Assembly (NCBI RefSeq): GCF_003732705.1 | Contig: NZ_MOBR01000044.1 | Location: 86,546-150,545, forward strand | Length of the DNA: 64,000 nucleotides | DNA from: Pseudomonas frederiksbergensis | Lineage (GTDB): Bacteria > Pseudomonadota > Gammaproteobacteria > Pseudomonadales > Pseudomonadaceae | Reading direction: 5' to 3' | In this document: one piece after another, positions 25,178-34,195 of the stretch | Layout of the letters: each line of letters begins with the position of its first letter | Numbering within the stretch: the stretch's first letter is position 1 | Made by a program: the position numbers and the translations under genes | Notes under the pieces: model-generated | Databases searched by the model: none | Told to the model about the DNA's origin: nothing | Seen by the model: the letters and a program-made list of their open reading frames with translations, nothing else

Positions 25178-27229
25178 TTACTTGATGCGCTGACCCGGCT
25201 TGGCGCCGCTGTCTGGGCTCAACAAGTAGATTTCTTCACCGCCAGGGCCGGCCGCCATCACCATGCCTTCGGAGATGCCGAACTTCATTTTCCGGGGCTT
25301 GAGGTTGGCGATCATCATGGTCAGACGACCATTGAGCTTGGACGGATCCGGATAAGCACTCTTGATTCCGGAGAACACGTTGCGTTGCTCGTCACCGATG
25401 TCCAGCGTCAGGCGCAACAGCTTGTCGGCGCCTTCCACGTGTTCGGCCTTGACGATCAGCGCGACGCGCAAATCGATTGCTGCAAACGCATCAAAGTCGA
25501 TTTCCGGCGACAGCGGTTCCTTGACCAGCTCGCCATTGCCGGCCGGCGCAGTTTCGCCGGTATCGGTGGCGCTGGCGGTCAGGTCTTCTTTCGAGGCGTC
25601 GGTCATGGCTTGCACTTTTACCGGGTCGATGCGGGTCATCAACGGTTTGAACTCGTTCAACTGATGATTGCTCAGCAGCGTGGCGTGATCGCTCCAGGTC
25701 AGCGGCGCGACGTTGAGGAACGCCTCGGCATCGGCGGCCAGCAGTGGCAGCACCGGTTTAAGGAAGATCACCAGTTGGCGGAACAGGTTGATGCCCAGGG
25801 CGCAGATGGCCTGGACTTCGTCGTGCTTGCCTTCCTGTTTGTTCAGCGACCACGGCGCCTTGTCGGCGATCCAGGCGTTGGCGCGGTCGGCCAGGCCCAT
25901 GATCTCGCGCATGGCGCGGGCAAAGTCGCGGGCCTCGTAGGCGTCGGCAATGCTTGGCGCGGCGGCCAGGAAGGCCTCGGTCAGTTCCGGCGCAGCGTTA
26001 CCCGCCACCAGCACCCCGGCATTGCCTTTCTGGATGAAACCGGCGCAACGGCTGGCGATGTTGACGACTTTGCCCACCAGGTCGGAGTTGACCTTCTGCA
26101 CGAAGTCTTCGAGGTTCAGGTCCAGGTCGTCGACGCCACGGCCCAGCTTGGCCGCGTAGTAATAGCGCAGGTATTCCGGCGACAGGTGGTCCAGGTAGGT
26201 CCGCGCTTTGACGAAGGTGCCCCGGGACTTGGACATTTTCTGGCCGTTGACAGTCAGGTAGCCGTGCACGTTGATACCGGTCGGCTTGCGGAAACCCGCG
26301 CCTTCAAGCATCGCCGGCCAGAACAGGGCGTGGAAGTTGACGATGTCCTTGCCGATGAAGTGGTACAGCTCGGCGGTGGAATCCTTGGCCCAGAACGCGT
26401 CGAAGTCCAGGTCCGGACGACGGGCGCACAGGTTCTTGAAGCTGGCCATGTAGCCGATCGGCGCGTCCAGCCACACGTAGAAATACTTGCCCGGCTCGCC
26501 CGGAATCTCGAAGCCGAAGTACGGCGCATCGCGGGAGATGTCCCACTGTTGCAGGCCGGCATCCAGCCATTCGGCGATCTTGTTGGCGACCGCGTCCTGC
26601 AGGGTGCCGCTGCGGGTCCAGGCTTGCAGCATTTCCTGGAAGTCCGGCAATTTGAAGAAGAAGTGCTGGGAATCCTTGAGCACCGGGGTGGCGCCAGAGA
26701 TCGCCGACTTCGGATCCTTCAGGTCGGTAGGGGCGTAGGTTGCACCGCATTTTTCGCAGTTATCGCCGTACTGATCTTCAGTGCCGCATTTCGGGCAGGT
26801 GCCCTTGATGAAGCGATCGGCCAGGAACATTTTCTTTTCCGGGTCGAAGTACTGCGTGATCGAGCGCTGGGCGATGTGCCCGGCGTCGCGCAGCTTCAGG
26901 TAGATCTGGCTCGACAGCTCACGGTTTTCTTCGGCGTGAGTGGAGTGGAAGTTGTCGAAGTCCACCAAGAACTCGGCAAAGTCGGCGCTGTGTTCAGCCT
27001 GGACGTTGGCGATCAGTTGTTCCGGGGTGATGCCTTCCTTTTCTGCACGCAGCATGATGGCCGAACCGTGGGCGTCGTCGGCGCAGACATAGATGCATTG
27101 ATTGCCGCGGTGCTTCTGGAAGCGCACCCACATGTCGGTCTGGATGTATTCCAGCATGTGGCCAAGATGGATCGAACCATTGGCATAGGGCAGGGCGCTG
27201 GTGACGAGGATCTTGCGTGGCTCGGACAT
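25178..27229 (-). CDS. metG: Methionyl-tRNA synthetase
   Basis: Class I aminoacyl-tRNA synthetase of 683 residues. The HIGH-type motif is HLGH (21-24); a zinc-knuckle region with CPKC and CEKC pairs lies near 145-165; KMSKS lies near 335. The C-terminal 110 residues form a dimerising tRNA-binding (Trbp111/OB-fold) domain, including IDLRVALIVKAEHVEGADKLL. Length is typical for the long bacterial form. It starts at ATG 27229 and is divergent from apbC, with a REPIN-like element between. Confidence 0.97.
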   Translation of the reverse strand: MSEPRKILVTSALPYANGSIHLGHMLEYIQTDMWVRFQKHRGNQCIYVCADDAHGSAIMLRAEKEGITPEQLIANVQAEHSADFAEFLVDFDNFHSTHAEENRELSSQIYLKLRDAGHIAQRSITQYFDPEKKMFLADRFIKGTCPKCGTEDQYGDNCEKCGATYAPTDLKDPKSAISGATPVLKDSQHFFFKLPDFQEMLQAWTRSGTLQDAVANKIAEWLDAGLQQWDISRDAPYFGFEIPGEPGKYFYVWLDAPIGYMASFKNLCARRPDLDFDAFWAKDSTAELYHFIGKDIVNFHALFWPAMLEGAGFRKPTGINVHGYLTVNGQKMSKSRGTFVKARTYLDHLSPEYLRYYYAAKLGRGVDDLDLNLEDFVQKVNSDLVGKVVNIASRCAGFIQKGNAGVLVAGNAAPELTEAFLAAAPSIADAYEARDFARAMREIMGLADRANAWIADKAPWSLNKQEGKHDEVQAICALGINLFRQLVIFLKPVLPLLAADAEAFLNVAPLTWSDHATLLSNHQLNEFKPLMTRIDPVKVQAMTDASKEDLTASATDTGETAPAGNGELVKEPLSPEIDFDAFAAIDLRVALIVKAEHVEGADKLLRLTLDIGDEQRNVFSGIKSAYPDPSKLNGRLTMMIANLKPRKMKFGISEGMVMAAGPGGEEIYLLSPDSGAKPGQRIK

Positions 27230-27330
27230 GGGGCTCGGCTACTTGATGAAACGGAGGTCGGCCACTATAAAGCGCTGGCGCATATTTTTCACCCCCGAGG
27301 CCCAAGGGCTTATTGTTACAAACGTGCTTT

Positions 27331-27455
27331 TGTAGCGAGGGGGCTTGCCCCCGTTCGGCTGCGAAGCAGTCGTAAATCTGCAAGCGAAGGTGTCCCGGTC
27401 AGAAAAAAAGCTGGGGCGGCCCCGCCACCCAACGGGGGCAAGCTCCCTCGCCACA
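27331..27455. repeat. REPIN-like inverted repeat, GCGAGGGGGCTTGCCCCC family
   Basis: The left arm TGTAGCGAGGGGGCTTGCCC and the right arm GGGGGCAAGCTCCCTCGCCA are inverted around a 60-70 base centre. A compact relative is at 58723-58763. It fills most of the 320 bases between the divergent metG and apbC genes, beside their promoters. Confidence 0.85.
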
Positions 27456-27549
27456 GGAAGCATTCCAGTCACAGTAATCTGTTCGCCACAAATCCGTGTC
27501 CGGCGTAGGATACCCGCCTGATTTTCCAGTCTTGCTATCGGAGTTGCCC

Positions 27550-28644
27550 ATGAGCGCCGTCAATCGCGCAGCGGTGGAAGCCGTCCTTCGCCAATACACC
27601 GACCCTTACCTGAACCAGGACCCGGTCAGCGCCGGGTGCGTGCGCAACATCGAGATCCAGGGCGATCGCGTCAGCGTCCAGCTGGAACTCGGTTATGCCG
27701 CCGGTCTGTTCAAGAGTGGCTGGGCACAGATGCTGGAAATGGCCATTCAAGGCCTGGACGGCGTGGCGAGCGCTCGCGTCGAGATCACCAGCGTCATCGC
27801 CGCGCACAAGGCCCAGGCACAGATCCCGGGCCTGGCCAACGTCAAGAACGTGGTCGCCGTGGCCTCCGGCAAGGGTGGCGTGGGCAAGTCCACCACCGCC
27901 GCCAACCTGGCGCTGGCGTTGGCCCGTGAAGGCGCCAAGGTCGGGATTCTCGACGCCGACATCTATGGTCCGAGCCAGGGCATCATGTTCGGTATTCCAG
28001 AAGGCACCCGACCGAAGGTCAAGGATCAGAAGTGGTTCGTGCCGATCGAGTCCCATGGCGTCGAAGTGATGTCCATGGCGTTCCTGACCGACGACAACAC
28101 GCCGATGGTCTGGCGCGGTCCGATGGTGTCCGGTGCGCTGTTGCAACTGGTGACCCAAACCGCGTGGGGCGACCTGGATTACCTGGTCATCGACATGCCG
28201 CCAGGCACCGGCGACATTCAATTGACCCTGGCACAGAAAGTCCCGGTGGCCGGCGCAGTGATCGTCACCACACCGCAGGACCTGGCCTTGCTGGACGCAC
28301 GCAAAGGCGTGGAAATGTTCCGCAAGGTCAACATCCCGGTGCTGGGTGTGGTGGAAAACATGGCCGTGCACATCTGCTCCAACTGCGGACATGCCGAGCA
28401 TTTGTTCGGTGAGGGCGGCGGTGTGAAATTGGCCACCCAGTATGGCGTTGAACTGCTGGCGTCGTTGCCACTGGCGATGGCCATCCGTGAGCAGGCCGAT
28501 GGCGGCAAGCCAACGGTGATCGCCGAGCCGGACAGCCCGATTGCGATGGTGTATCAGGAACTCGCCCGCCATGTCGGCGCGCGAATTGTGTTGCAAGAAG
28601 CGGCGACACCAGCGATGCCGACTATCACCGTCAGCGACGATTAA
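27550..28644 (+). CDS. apbC: Iron-sulfur cluster carrier protein ApbC/Mrp
   Basis: A 364-residue P-loop ATPase that carries and transfers Fe-S clusters. An N-terminal MIP18/DUF59-like domain (1-85) precedes the deviant Walker A GKGGVGKST (107-115). The cluster-bridging cysteines C276 and C279 lie in HICSNCGH. The start ATG 27550 (MSAVNRAAVE) gives the normal family N-terminus; an upstream in-frame start is not needed. It is divergent from metG, an arrangement common in Pseudomonas and enterics. Confidence 0.95.
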   Translation: MSAVNRAAVEAVLRQYTDPYLNQDPVSAGCVRNIEIQGDRVSVQLELGYAAGLFKSGWAQMLEMAIQGLDGVASARVEITSVIAAHKAQAQIPGLANVKNVVAVASGKGGVGKSTTAANLALALAREGAKVGILDADIYGPSQGIMFGIPEGTRPKVKDQKWFVPIESHGVEVMSMAFLTDDNTPMVWRGPMVSGALLQLVTQTAWGDLDYLVIDMPPGTGDIQLTLAQKVPVAGAVIVTTPQDLALLDARKGVEMFRKVNIPVLGVVENMAVHICSNCGHAEHLFGEGGGVKLATQYGVELLASLPLAMAIREQADGGKPTVIAEPDSPIAMVYQELARHVGARIVLQEAATPAMPTITVSDD

Positions 28645-28666
28645 TCACAGAAGAAACACGATCCAG

Positions 28667-28756
28667 TGTGGGAGCGAGCCTGCTCGCGAATGCGGTGTAA
28701 CAGTCAGCATATTTGTTGAATGTTCAATCGCCTTCGCGAGCAGGCTCGCTCCCACA
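28667..28756. repeat. REPIN, GTGGGAGCGAGCCTGCTCGCGA family
   Basis: Inverted copies of TGTGGGAGCGAGCCTGCTCG flank a 40-base spacer, between the convergent apbC and SDR genes. Other copies are at 48479-48567 and 48585-48674, with a single arm at 53066-53090. Confidence 0.93.
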
Positions 28757-28773
28757 TTGGTTGTGCGATGACT

Positions 28774-29532
28774 TTAGATCCGCAACCCGCCATCCATCTC
28801 CAGAATCCGACCGGTGTAGTAGTCGTTCTCGAAAATGTACGCCGCCGAATGGGCGATTTCATCCGGTTTGCCCATGCGCTTGAGCGGAATCCCGGCCGTC
28901 ATTTTTTCCAGCGCTTCCGGCTTCATACCCAGCGTCATCTCGGTTTCGATAAAGCCCGGCGCGATGCCCGCCACGCGAATACCGTAGCGCGCCAGTTCCT
29001 TGGCCCAGGTCACGGTCGCCGCAGCAACACCGGCCTTGGCGGCGGAGTAGTTGGTCTGGCCCACATTGCCGGCACGGGAGATCGACGAAATATTGATGAT
29101 CGCGCCGCTGTTTTTCAGCTCGACCATTTTCGCCGCGACCTCACGGGTGCACAGGAACACGCCGGTCAGGTTGACGTCGATCACCGCTTGCCACTGGGCC
29201 AGGCTCATCTTGGTCATTTCGCCGTCCTTGACCTTGATCAGCAGGCCGTCACGCAGGATTCCGGCGTTGTTGATCAGGCCATGGATCGCGCCGAAATCTT
29301 CAGCCACTTGGGCGACCATGTGCGTCACTTGTTCTTCATTGGCGACGTTGCACAGGTAGGCGCGGGCCTCGACACCCTTGGCCTTGCACGCGGCGACGGT
29401 GTCATCGAGCTTTTCCTGGTTCAGATCGACCAGCGCCAGTTTCGCGCCCTTGCTTGCGAAATACTCGGCCATCGAACGGCCTAAACCCTGGCAACCGCCA
29501 GTGATAATGATTACTTTGTCAGTGAGTTGCAT
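28774..29532 (-). CDS. Short-chain dehydrogenase/reductase (FabG-like)
   Basis: A 252-residue NAD(P)-dependent SDR. The cofactor motif TGGCQGLG is at 11-18, NNAG at 88-91, and the catalytic tetrad is completed by S149/S150 and Y162xxxK166 (NYSAAKAG). The ATG at 29532 gives MQLTDKVIIITGG; another ATG six bases earlier is possible. An aspartate in ALVDLN after the second strand suggests preference for NAD(H). The substrate is unknown; the resemblance to 3-oxoacyl-ACP reductases is generic for this family. A large annotated neighbour is lacking, so it seems monocistronic. Confidence 0.9.
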   Translation of the reverse strand: MQLTDKVIIITGGCQGLGRSMAEYFASKGAKLALVDLNQEKLDDTVAACKAKGVEARAYLCNVANEEQVTHMVAQVAEDFGAIHGLINNAGILRDGLLIKVKDGEMTKMSLAQWQAVIDVNLTGVFLCTREVAAKMVELKNSGAIINISSISRAGNVGQTNYSAAKAGVAAATVTWAKELARYGIRVAGIAPGFIETEMTLGMKPEALEKMTAGIPLKRMGKPDEIAHSAAYIFENDYYTGRILEMDGGLRI

Positions 29533-29698
29533 TCGCATGCCCCAATAAGCAGGTCTGAGTGGTGTCCTTGTAGAGGGCCTCTCGATCTGCACCTGATGTG
29601 GCCTGGTTGCACATGAGAACTGCCCCGATGGCGTGCTGGATACTTATCCCCAGGCGCCTGTCCGTTTTTTCGACGGATTCTATATAAGGAGTCATAAA

Positions 29699-30430
29699 TT
29701 GAGCGTTGAAGCGGCCAAGAATGCCCGAGAATTGCTTCTCAAGGAATACCGCGGAGTGCTTTCGACGCACTCCAAGGCGATGCCCGGTTTCCCCTTCGGC
29801 TCGGTGGTTCCGTACTGCCTGGACGAGCAGGGCTGGCCGCTGATCCTGATCAGCCGCATCGCCCAGCACACCCACAACCTGCAAAAAGATCCGAAATGCT
29901 CACTGTTCGTGGGCGAGCGCGGGGCCGAAGACGTACAAGCCGTTGGTCGCCTGACCTATCTGGCCGAGGCCGAAAAGATTGAAGACGCCGCCGCTATCGA
30001 AGCGTCTGCCGAACGTTATTACCGCTATTTCCCGGATTCGCAGAACTACCACAAGGCCCACGATTTCGATTTCTGGGTGCTCAAGCCGGTACGTCACCGT
30101 TACATCGGCGGCTTCGGCGCGATTCACTGGGTCGATCAACTGACCCTGGCCAACCCGTTCGCCGGCAAGGCCGAGGTGAGCATGGTCGAGCACATGAATG
30201 CTGACCACACCAAAGCCATCGCCCATTACGTCGAACTGGCCGGTTTGCCGAAAACCGAACCGGCGGTATTGGCCGGCATCGACACCGAAGGCATGCACCT
30301 GCGCATCGGTCAGGCGCTGTACTGGTTGCCGTTTCAAGCGCCGTGTAATACGCCGACACAAGTGCGCGAAGCCTTGGTTTTCCTGGCTCACGCCGAGCAT
30401 TGGCCAAAAAATGAAGTGGCCGACGCTTGA
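29699..30430 (+). CDS. HugZ-like pyridoxamine 5'-phosphate oxidase-fold protein with DUF2470 domain, TTG start
   Basis: A 243-residue protein with a split-barrel FMN/haem-binding domain (about 5-150) followed by a C-terminal DUF2470-type domain (SMVEHMNADHTKAIAHYVELAG). This two-domain layout is that of HugZ/HutZ haem-degrading proteins. The start is a TTG at 29699, placed seven bases after AAGGAG; the upstream in-frame ATG (29633) has no such site. No haem uptake genes are nearby. Whether it degrades haem or has another flavin role is not decided by sequence. Confidence 0.85.
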   Translation: MSVEAAKNARELLLKEYRGVLSTHSKAMPGFPFGSVVPYCLDEQGWPLILISRIAQHTHNLQKDPKCSLFVGERGAEDVQAVGRLTYLAEAEKIEDAAAIEASAERYYRYFPDSQNYHKAHDFDFWVLKPVRHRYIGGFGAIHWVDQLTLANPFAGKAEVSMVEHMNADHTKAIAHYVELAGLPKTEPAVLAGIDTEGMHLRIGQALYWLPFQAPCNTPTQVREALVFLAHAEHWPKNEVADA

Positions 30431-30496
30431 ATTCACGAAGTGGCGACGTCATCTAAGGCTTACTGGCAAGGCATTCTTGCGTTGAGGAACCATTTG

Positions 30497-30976
30497 ATGC
30501 GCCCTTTTTTATTGCTCTTTGTACTGTTTCCGGTGTTGGAGCTGTTCGTATTCGTCAAGGTCAGCGGGGCGATCGGGTTTTTCCCGGCCCTGCTGCTGAT
30601 CATTCTCGGCTCGATGCTCGGCGTGTTCGTGCTGCGTATCGCCGGTCTGGCCACTGCACTGCGTGCCCGTGAAAGCCTGAACCGCGGCGAGCTGCCGGCC
30701 CAGACCATGCTGGAAGGCCTGATGCTGGCACTGGCAGGCGGTCTGTTGATCCTGCCGGGCTTCGTCACTGACGTGCTGGGCCTGATCATGTTGCTGCCGC
30801 TGTCTCGTCGTCTGCTGGCGAACAAGATGCGTCAGCGTGCCGAAGAACAAGCGATCCGCCAGCGTGCATTCGCTGAAGACCTGCAGTCGCGGGGCGGTCC
30901 TGCTCCACGGCAACAACCGCTGGGCCGCGAGCCCAATGTGATTGAAGGCGAGTTCGAACACCACGATCCCAAGTAA
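30497..30976 (+). CDS. fxsA: FxsA-family membrane protein
   Basis: A 159-residue inner-membrane protein with hydrophobic segments at about 3-19, 24-45 and 75-98, then a basic, polar cytoplasmic tail. The pattern GSMLGVFVLR and PGFVTDVLGLIMLLP are FxsA signatures; in E. coli FxsA suppresses phage T7 exclusion by the F plasmid. Start ATG 30497 has GAGGA upstream. It lies just before groES, as in many Pseudomonas and enterics, but is separated from it by a terminator and a heat-shock-type promoter. Confidence 0.93.
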   Translation: MRPFLLLFVLFPVLELFVFVKVSGAIGFFPALLLIILGSMLGVFVLRIAGLATALRARESLNRGELPAQTMLEGLMLALAGGLLILPGFVTDVLGLIMLLPLSRRLLANKMRQRAEEQAIRQRAFAEDLQSRGGPAPRQQPLGREPNVIEGEFEHHDPK

Positions 30977-30990
30977 AGCGTTTCAGCTGC

Positions 30991-31010
30991 ACGGCACCTT
31001 CGGGTGCCGT
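30991..31010 (+). terminator. Terminator after fxsA
   Basis: Perfect stem ACGGCACC/GGTGCCGT with a stable TTCG tetraloop, followed by GTTCGTTT; 14 bases after the fxsA stop. Confidence 0.8.
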
Positions 31011-31053
31011 GTTCGTTTGCGGGCAGCCACATGAAAAAATTTGCTTGCTCGCC

Positions 31054-31080
31054 CTTGTAATAAGCTTATGCGCCCTTATG
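31054..31080 (+). promoter_or_regulatory. Sigma-32-type heat-shock promoter for groES-groEL
   Basis: CTTGTAA (31054-31060), a 12-base spacer, and CCCTTATG (31073-31080) resemble the sigma-32 pattern CTTGAAA-N(11-16)-CCCCAT. It lies upstream of the groES leader. Confidence 0.6.
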
Positions 31081-31089
31081 TAACGGTCA

Positions 31090-31205
31090 CCGCAAGGTTT
31101 CTGGCGATCATGCCAGACAGACTTCCGCGGTTCGCTTGACGAACCGCACCCGGCACCGCCGGATTTGTTAAACCCGCCGGGAATACACCGGCCGATGAAA
31201 ACCAC
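31090..31205 (+). ncRNA. Structured groES 5' leader (Pseudomon-groES-like motif)
   Basis: The transcribed leader before groES contains two clear hairpins, TCTGGC/GCCAGA (31100-31117) and a perfect 8-bp GCGGTTCG/CGAACCGC (31127-31147). A possible third stem in the CCGCCGG...CCGGC region (31157-31192) follows. A conserved RNA motif upstream of groES in Pseudomonas is known by the name Pseudomon-groES; identity of this copy is inferred from position and folding. Confidence 0.6.
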
Positions 31206-31223
31206 AATTAGGAGAGATCGACA

Positions 31224-31517
31224 ATGAAGCTTCGTCCTCTGCATGACCGCGTCGTCGTCCGTCGCAGCGAAGAAGAGAAGAAAACCGCTGGCGGCATCGT
31301 CCTGCCAGGTTCGGCTGCTGAAAAGCCAAACCAGGGTGAAGTCCTCGCTGTAGGCCCGGGCAAAGTCCTGGAAAACGGTGAAGTGCGTGCGCTGTCCGTG
31401 AAAGTGGGTGACAAGGTTGTGTTCGGCCCTTACTCCGGCAGCAACACTGTGAAAGTCGACGGCGAAGACCTGCTGGTTATCGGCGAGAGCGAAATCCTCG
31501 CTGTTGTCGAAGGCTGA
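31224..31517 (+). CDS. groES: Co-chaperonin GroES
   Basis: A 97-residue subunit of the heptameric lid for GroEL. It begins MKLRPLHDRVVVRRSEEE and contains the mobile-loop pattern KTAGGIVLPGSAAEKP, with VKVGDKVVFGPYSGS and the C-terminal SEILAVVE strand. GGAG lies 12 bases upstream (AGGAGAGATCGACA). The stop is 49 bases before groEL, in one operon under the promoter and leader upstream. Codon use is strongly biased, as in other highly expressed genes. Confidence 0.98.
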   Translation: MKLRPLHDRVVVRRSEEEKKTAGGIVLPGSAAEKPNQGEVLAVGPGKVLENGEVRALSVKVGDKVVFGPYSGSNTVKVDGEDLLVIGESEILAVVEG

Positions 31518-31566
31518 TTCCCCGCTCATTTTCCCGCTACTACAAAGTATTTAAGGAATATCGATC

Positions 31567-33210
31567 ATGGCTGCTAAAGAAGTTAAATTCGGCGATTCCG
31601 CCCGCAAGAAAATGCTCGCCGGTGTAAACGTCCTGGCTGACGCAGTAAAAGCGACCCTGGGCCCTAAAGGCCGTAACGTGATCATCGAGAAGAGCTTCGG
31701 CGCTCCGACCATCACCAAGGACGGCGTTTCCGTAGCCAAAGAAATCGAACTCAAAGACCGTTTCGAAAACATGGGCGCGCAGCTGGTCAAAGACGTTGCT
31801 TCCCGTGCCAACGATGACGCAGGCGACGGCACCACCACCGCTACCGTTCTGGCTCAATCGATCGTCAACGAAGGCCTGAAAGCCGTCGCTGCCGGCATGA
31901 ACCCGATGGACCTGAAACGCGGCATCGACAAAGCGACCATCGCTATCGTCAAAGAGTTGAAAGCCCTGTCCAAGCCTTGCGCTGACACCAAGGCCATCGC
32001 TCAGGTCGGCACCATCTCGGCCAACTCCGACAACTCCATCGGCGACATCATTGCCGAAGCCATGGAAAAAGTCGGTAAAGAAGGCGTGATCACCGTTGAA
32101 GAAGGCTCGGGCCTGGAAAACGAACTGTCGGTTGTTGAAGGCATGCAGTTCGACCGTGGCTACCTGTCCCCGTACTTCGTCAACAAGCCAGAGACCATGA
32201 CTGCCGAGCTCGACGGTCCGCTGATCCTGCTGGTCGACAAAAAGATCTCCAACATCCGCGAAATGTTGCCAGTACTGGAAGCCGTTGCAAAAGCCGGCCG
32301 TCCACTGCTGATCGTGGCCGAAGACGTTGAAGGCGAAGCCCTGGCGACTCTGGTTGTGAACAACATGCGTGGCATCGTTAAAGTCGCAGCCGTCAAGGCT
32401 CCTGGCTTCGGCGACCGTCGCAAGGCCATGCTGCAGGACATCGCTGTTCTGACTGGCGGTACCGTTATCTCCGAAGAGATCGGTCTGAGCCTGGAAAGCA
32501 CTACCCTGGAACACCTGGGTAATGCCAAGCGCGTGATCCTGTCCAAAGAAAACACCACCGTGATCGACGGCGCCGGCGTTGAAGCTGATATCCAGGCTCG
32601 CGTTCTGCAAATCCGTCAGCAAGTGGCTGATACTTCGTCCGACTACGACCGTGAAAAACTGCAAGAGCGCCTGGCCAAGCTGTCCGGCGGCGTTGCAGTG
32701 ATCAAGGTTGGCGCGGGCTCCGAAGTAGAAATGAAAGAGAAGAAAGCCCGCGTTGAAGACGCCCTGCACGCTACCCGTGCAGCCGTTGAAGAAGGCGTGG
32801 TACCTGGCGGCGGCGTGGCACTGGTTCGCGCTCTGCAGGCTATCTCCGAACTGAAAGGCGACAACGCCGATCAAGACGTTGGTATCCAGTTGCTGCGTCG
32901 CGCTGTTGAAGCGCCACTGCGCCAGATCGTTGCCAACTCCGGTGACGAGCCAAGCGTTGTAGTCGACAAGGTCAAGCAGGGTTCGGGTAACTACGGTTAC
33001 AACGCTGCTACCGGCGAATACGGCGACATGATCGAAATGGGTATCCTGGACCCGGCCAAAGTGACTCGTTCGGCTCTTCAGGCAGCGGCTTCCATCGCCA
33101 GCCTGATGATCACCACCGAAGCCATGATCGCCGAGATCAAGGAAGAAGGCGGTGCTGGCGGCGGTATGCCAGACATGGGCGGTATGGGTGGCATGGGCGG
33201 CATGATGTAA
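31567..33210 (+). CDS. groEL: Chaperonin GroEL
   Basis: A 547-residue subunit of the 14-mer ATP-driven folding chamber. Hallmarks include TLGPKGRNV, the DGTTTATVLA ATP-binding loop (about 87-96), AAVEEGVVPGGGVAL near 404-418, and the flexible GGM-repeat tail at the end (MGGMGGMGGMM). All expected regions are intact. It follows groES closely and ends the operon with a strong terminator. No second groEL copy is seen in the window. Confidence 0.98.
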   Translation: MAAKEVKFGDSARKKMLAGVNVLADAVKATLGPKGRNVIIEKSFGAPTITKDGVSVAKEIELKDRFENMGAQLVKDVASRANDDAGDGTTTATVLAQSIVNEGLKAVAAGMNPMDLKRGIDKATIAIVKELKALSKPCADTKAIAQVGTISANSDNSIGDIIAEAMEKVGKEGVITVEEGSGLENELSVVEGMQFDRGYLSPYFVNKPETMTAELDGPLILLVDKKISNIREMLPVLEAVAKAGRPLLIVAEDVEGEALATLVVNNMRGIVKVAAVKAPGFGDRRKAMLQDIAVLTGGTVISEEIGLSLESTTLEHLGNAKRVILSKENTTVIDGAGVEADIQARVLQIRQQVADTSSDYDREKLQERLAKLSGGVAVIKVGAGSEVEMKEKKARVEDALHATRAAVEEGVVPGGGVALVRALQAISELKGDNADQDVGIQLLRRAVEAPLRQIVANSGDEPSVVVDKVKQGSGNYGYNAATGEYGDMIEMGILDPAKVTRSALQAAASIASLMITTEAMIAEIKEEGGAGGGMPDMGGMGGMGGMM

Positions 33211-33230
33211 GCCAGCCTTACCCCTGTAAA

Positions 33231-33264
33231 AAAACCCCGCCTGCGAAAGCAGGCGGGGTTTTTT
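33231..33264 (+). terminator. Terminator of the groE operon
   Basis: Stem ACCCCGCCTGC/GCAGGCGGGGT with a GAAA loop, flanked by A-run and TTTTTT, 20 bases after groEL. Confidence 0.95.
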
Positions 33265-33300
33265 ATTATTGGTCAAAAGGTATGTTGTTTCTTACGGCCT

Positions 33301-33390
33301 CTTCGCGGGCAAGCCTCGCTCCTACAGGGGGGTGTGTCATCAATCGCGATGACAACCACGATCCTGTAGGAGCGAGGCTTGCCCGCGAAG
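33301..33390. repeat. REP pair, GTAGGAGCGAGGCTTGCCC family, outward arrangement
   Basis: CTTCGCGGGCAAGCCTCGCT comes first and its inverse AGCGAGGCTTGCCCGCGAAG last, so arm order is reversed compared with 6425-6516. It lies between the groE terminator and the PAP2 gene stop. Confidence 0.9.
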
Positions 33391-33398
33391 ACGTCAGC

Positions 33399-34142
33399 TC
33401 AGACGCTGACCGGTTGCGCCTTGGTAACCCGTTCAGCCTTGCCCGCCGGTCGATACAGGATGTAGTAATACGACCCCAGACATATCAACCAGCAGAAAAT
33501 CGCCGTCCACACGTTATGGGAGAAGAAATGCGCGCCCTGCATCATCCGGCTGATGGAGAACACCGTGCCCAGGGCTGCCGCAAAGATAAACGCCTTGCGC
33601 GCCAGCCGAGGGCGACGGTCGCGCAACACGAAGAACAGCGCAAACAGGGTGAAGCCGGTGGCCGCATGACCGCCGGGCCAGCAGCGGCCAGGTTTGTTGG
33701 TGTGTGGGCGCGGGCTCAGCAGTTCGCTGTAGGTTTCATGGCCGCCGAACTGTTCCAGGCTCCACGGGCATTGCACCGCCGTTACCACTTTCACCGGGGT
33801 GACAAAGGAAGTGGCCAGGCCCAGAGACAGCACCAGGCAACCCAGCTCCCGTTTGAACGGTTTGAGTTTTTCGACAAAAAACGCGCAGATAAAACCGATC
33901 ACCGCAAACACCGAGAAGGCGATGACTACTTGTTTGGCCCGGTCATGCAGAATGTCTTCGAGGAAGTAACTGTGCCGGCCAATGAAATCACCGGCCACCG
34001 GATCATAAAAGTACCTGGCCAGGTCCATGTCCAGGTCGGTGAGTTCGAGCAGCACCAGAATGATCGCCGCAATGGCAGGAACCCCGAGGCATACCCAGAA
34101 ATTGAGAGGCCGGGAGGCGGGGCGAACAGCGGTTGATGACAT
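33399..34142 (-). CDS. PAP2-family membrane phosphatase
   Basis: A 247-residue inner-membrane protein with about six hydrophobic segments and a type-2 phosphatidic acid phosphatase signature: K.V..VQCPW for the first motif, PGGHAATG for the second (catalytic His), and SRMMQGAHFFSHN for the third. Related proteins dephosphorylate undecaprenyl pyrophosphate, phosphatidylglycerophosphate or lipid A. The adjacent LTA-synthase-like gene and the ColRS system downstream suggest a lipid or lipid A role in the envelope, but the substrate is open. AGGATCC precedes the ATG at 34142. Confidence 0.88.
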   Translation of the reverse strand: MSSTAVRPASRPLNFWVCLGVPAIAAIILVLLELTDLDMDLARYFYDPVAGDFIGRHSYFLEDILHDRAKQVVIAFSVFAVIGFICAFFVEKLKPFKRELGCLVLSLGLATSFVTPVKVVTAVQCPWSLEQFGGHETYSELLSPRPHTNKPGRCWPGGHAATGFTLFALFFVLRDRRPRLARKAFIFAAALGTVFSISRMMQGAHFFSHNVWTAIFCWLICLGSYYYILYRPAGKAERVTKAQPVSV

Positions 34143-34195
34143 GGTGGATCCTGAACAGGGGAAAAGCCCCGGGGCATCAGCCCGGGGTCATTCGG

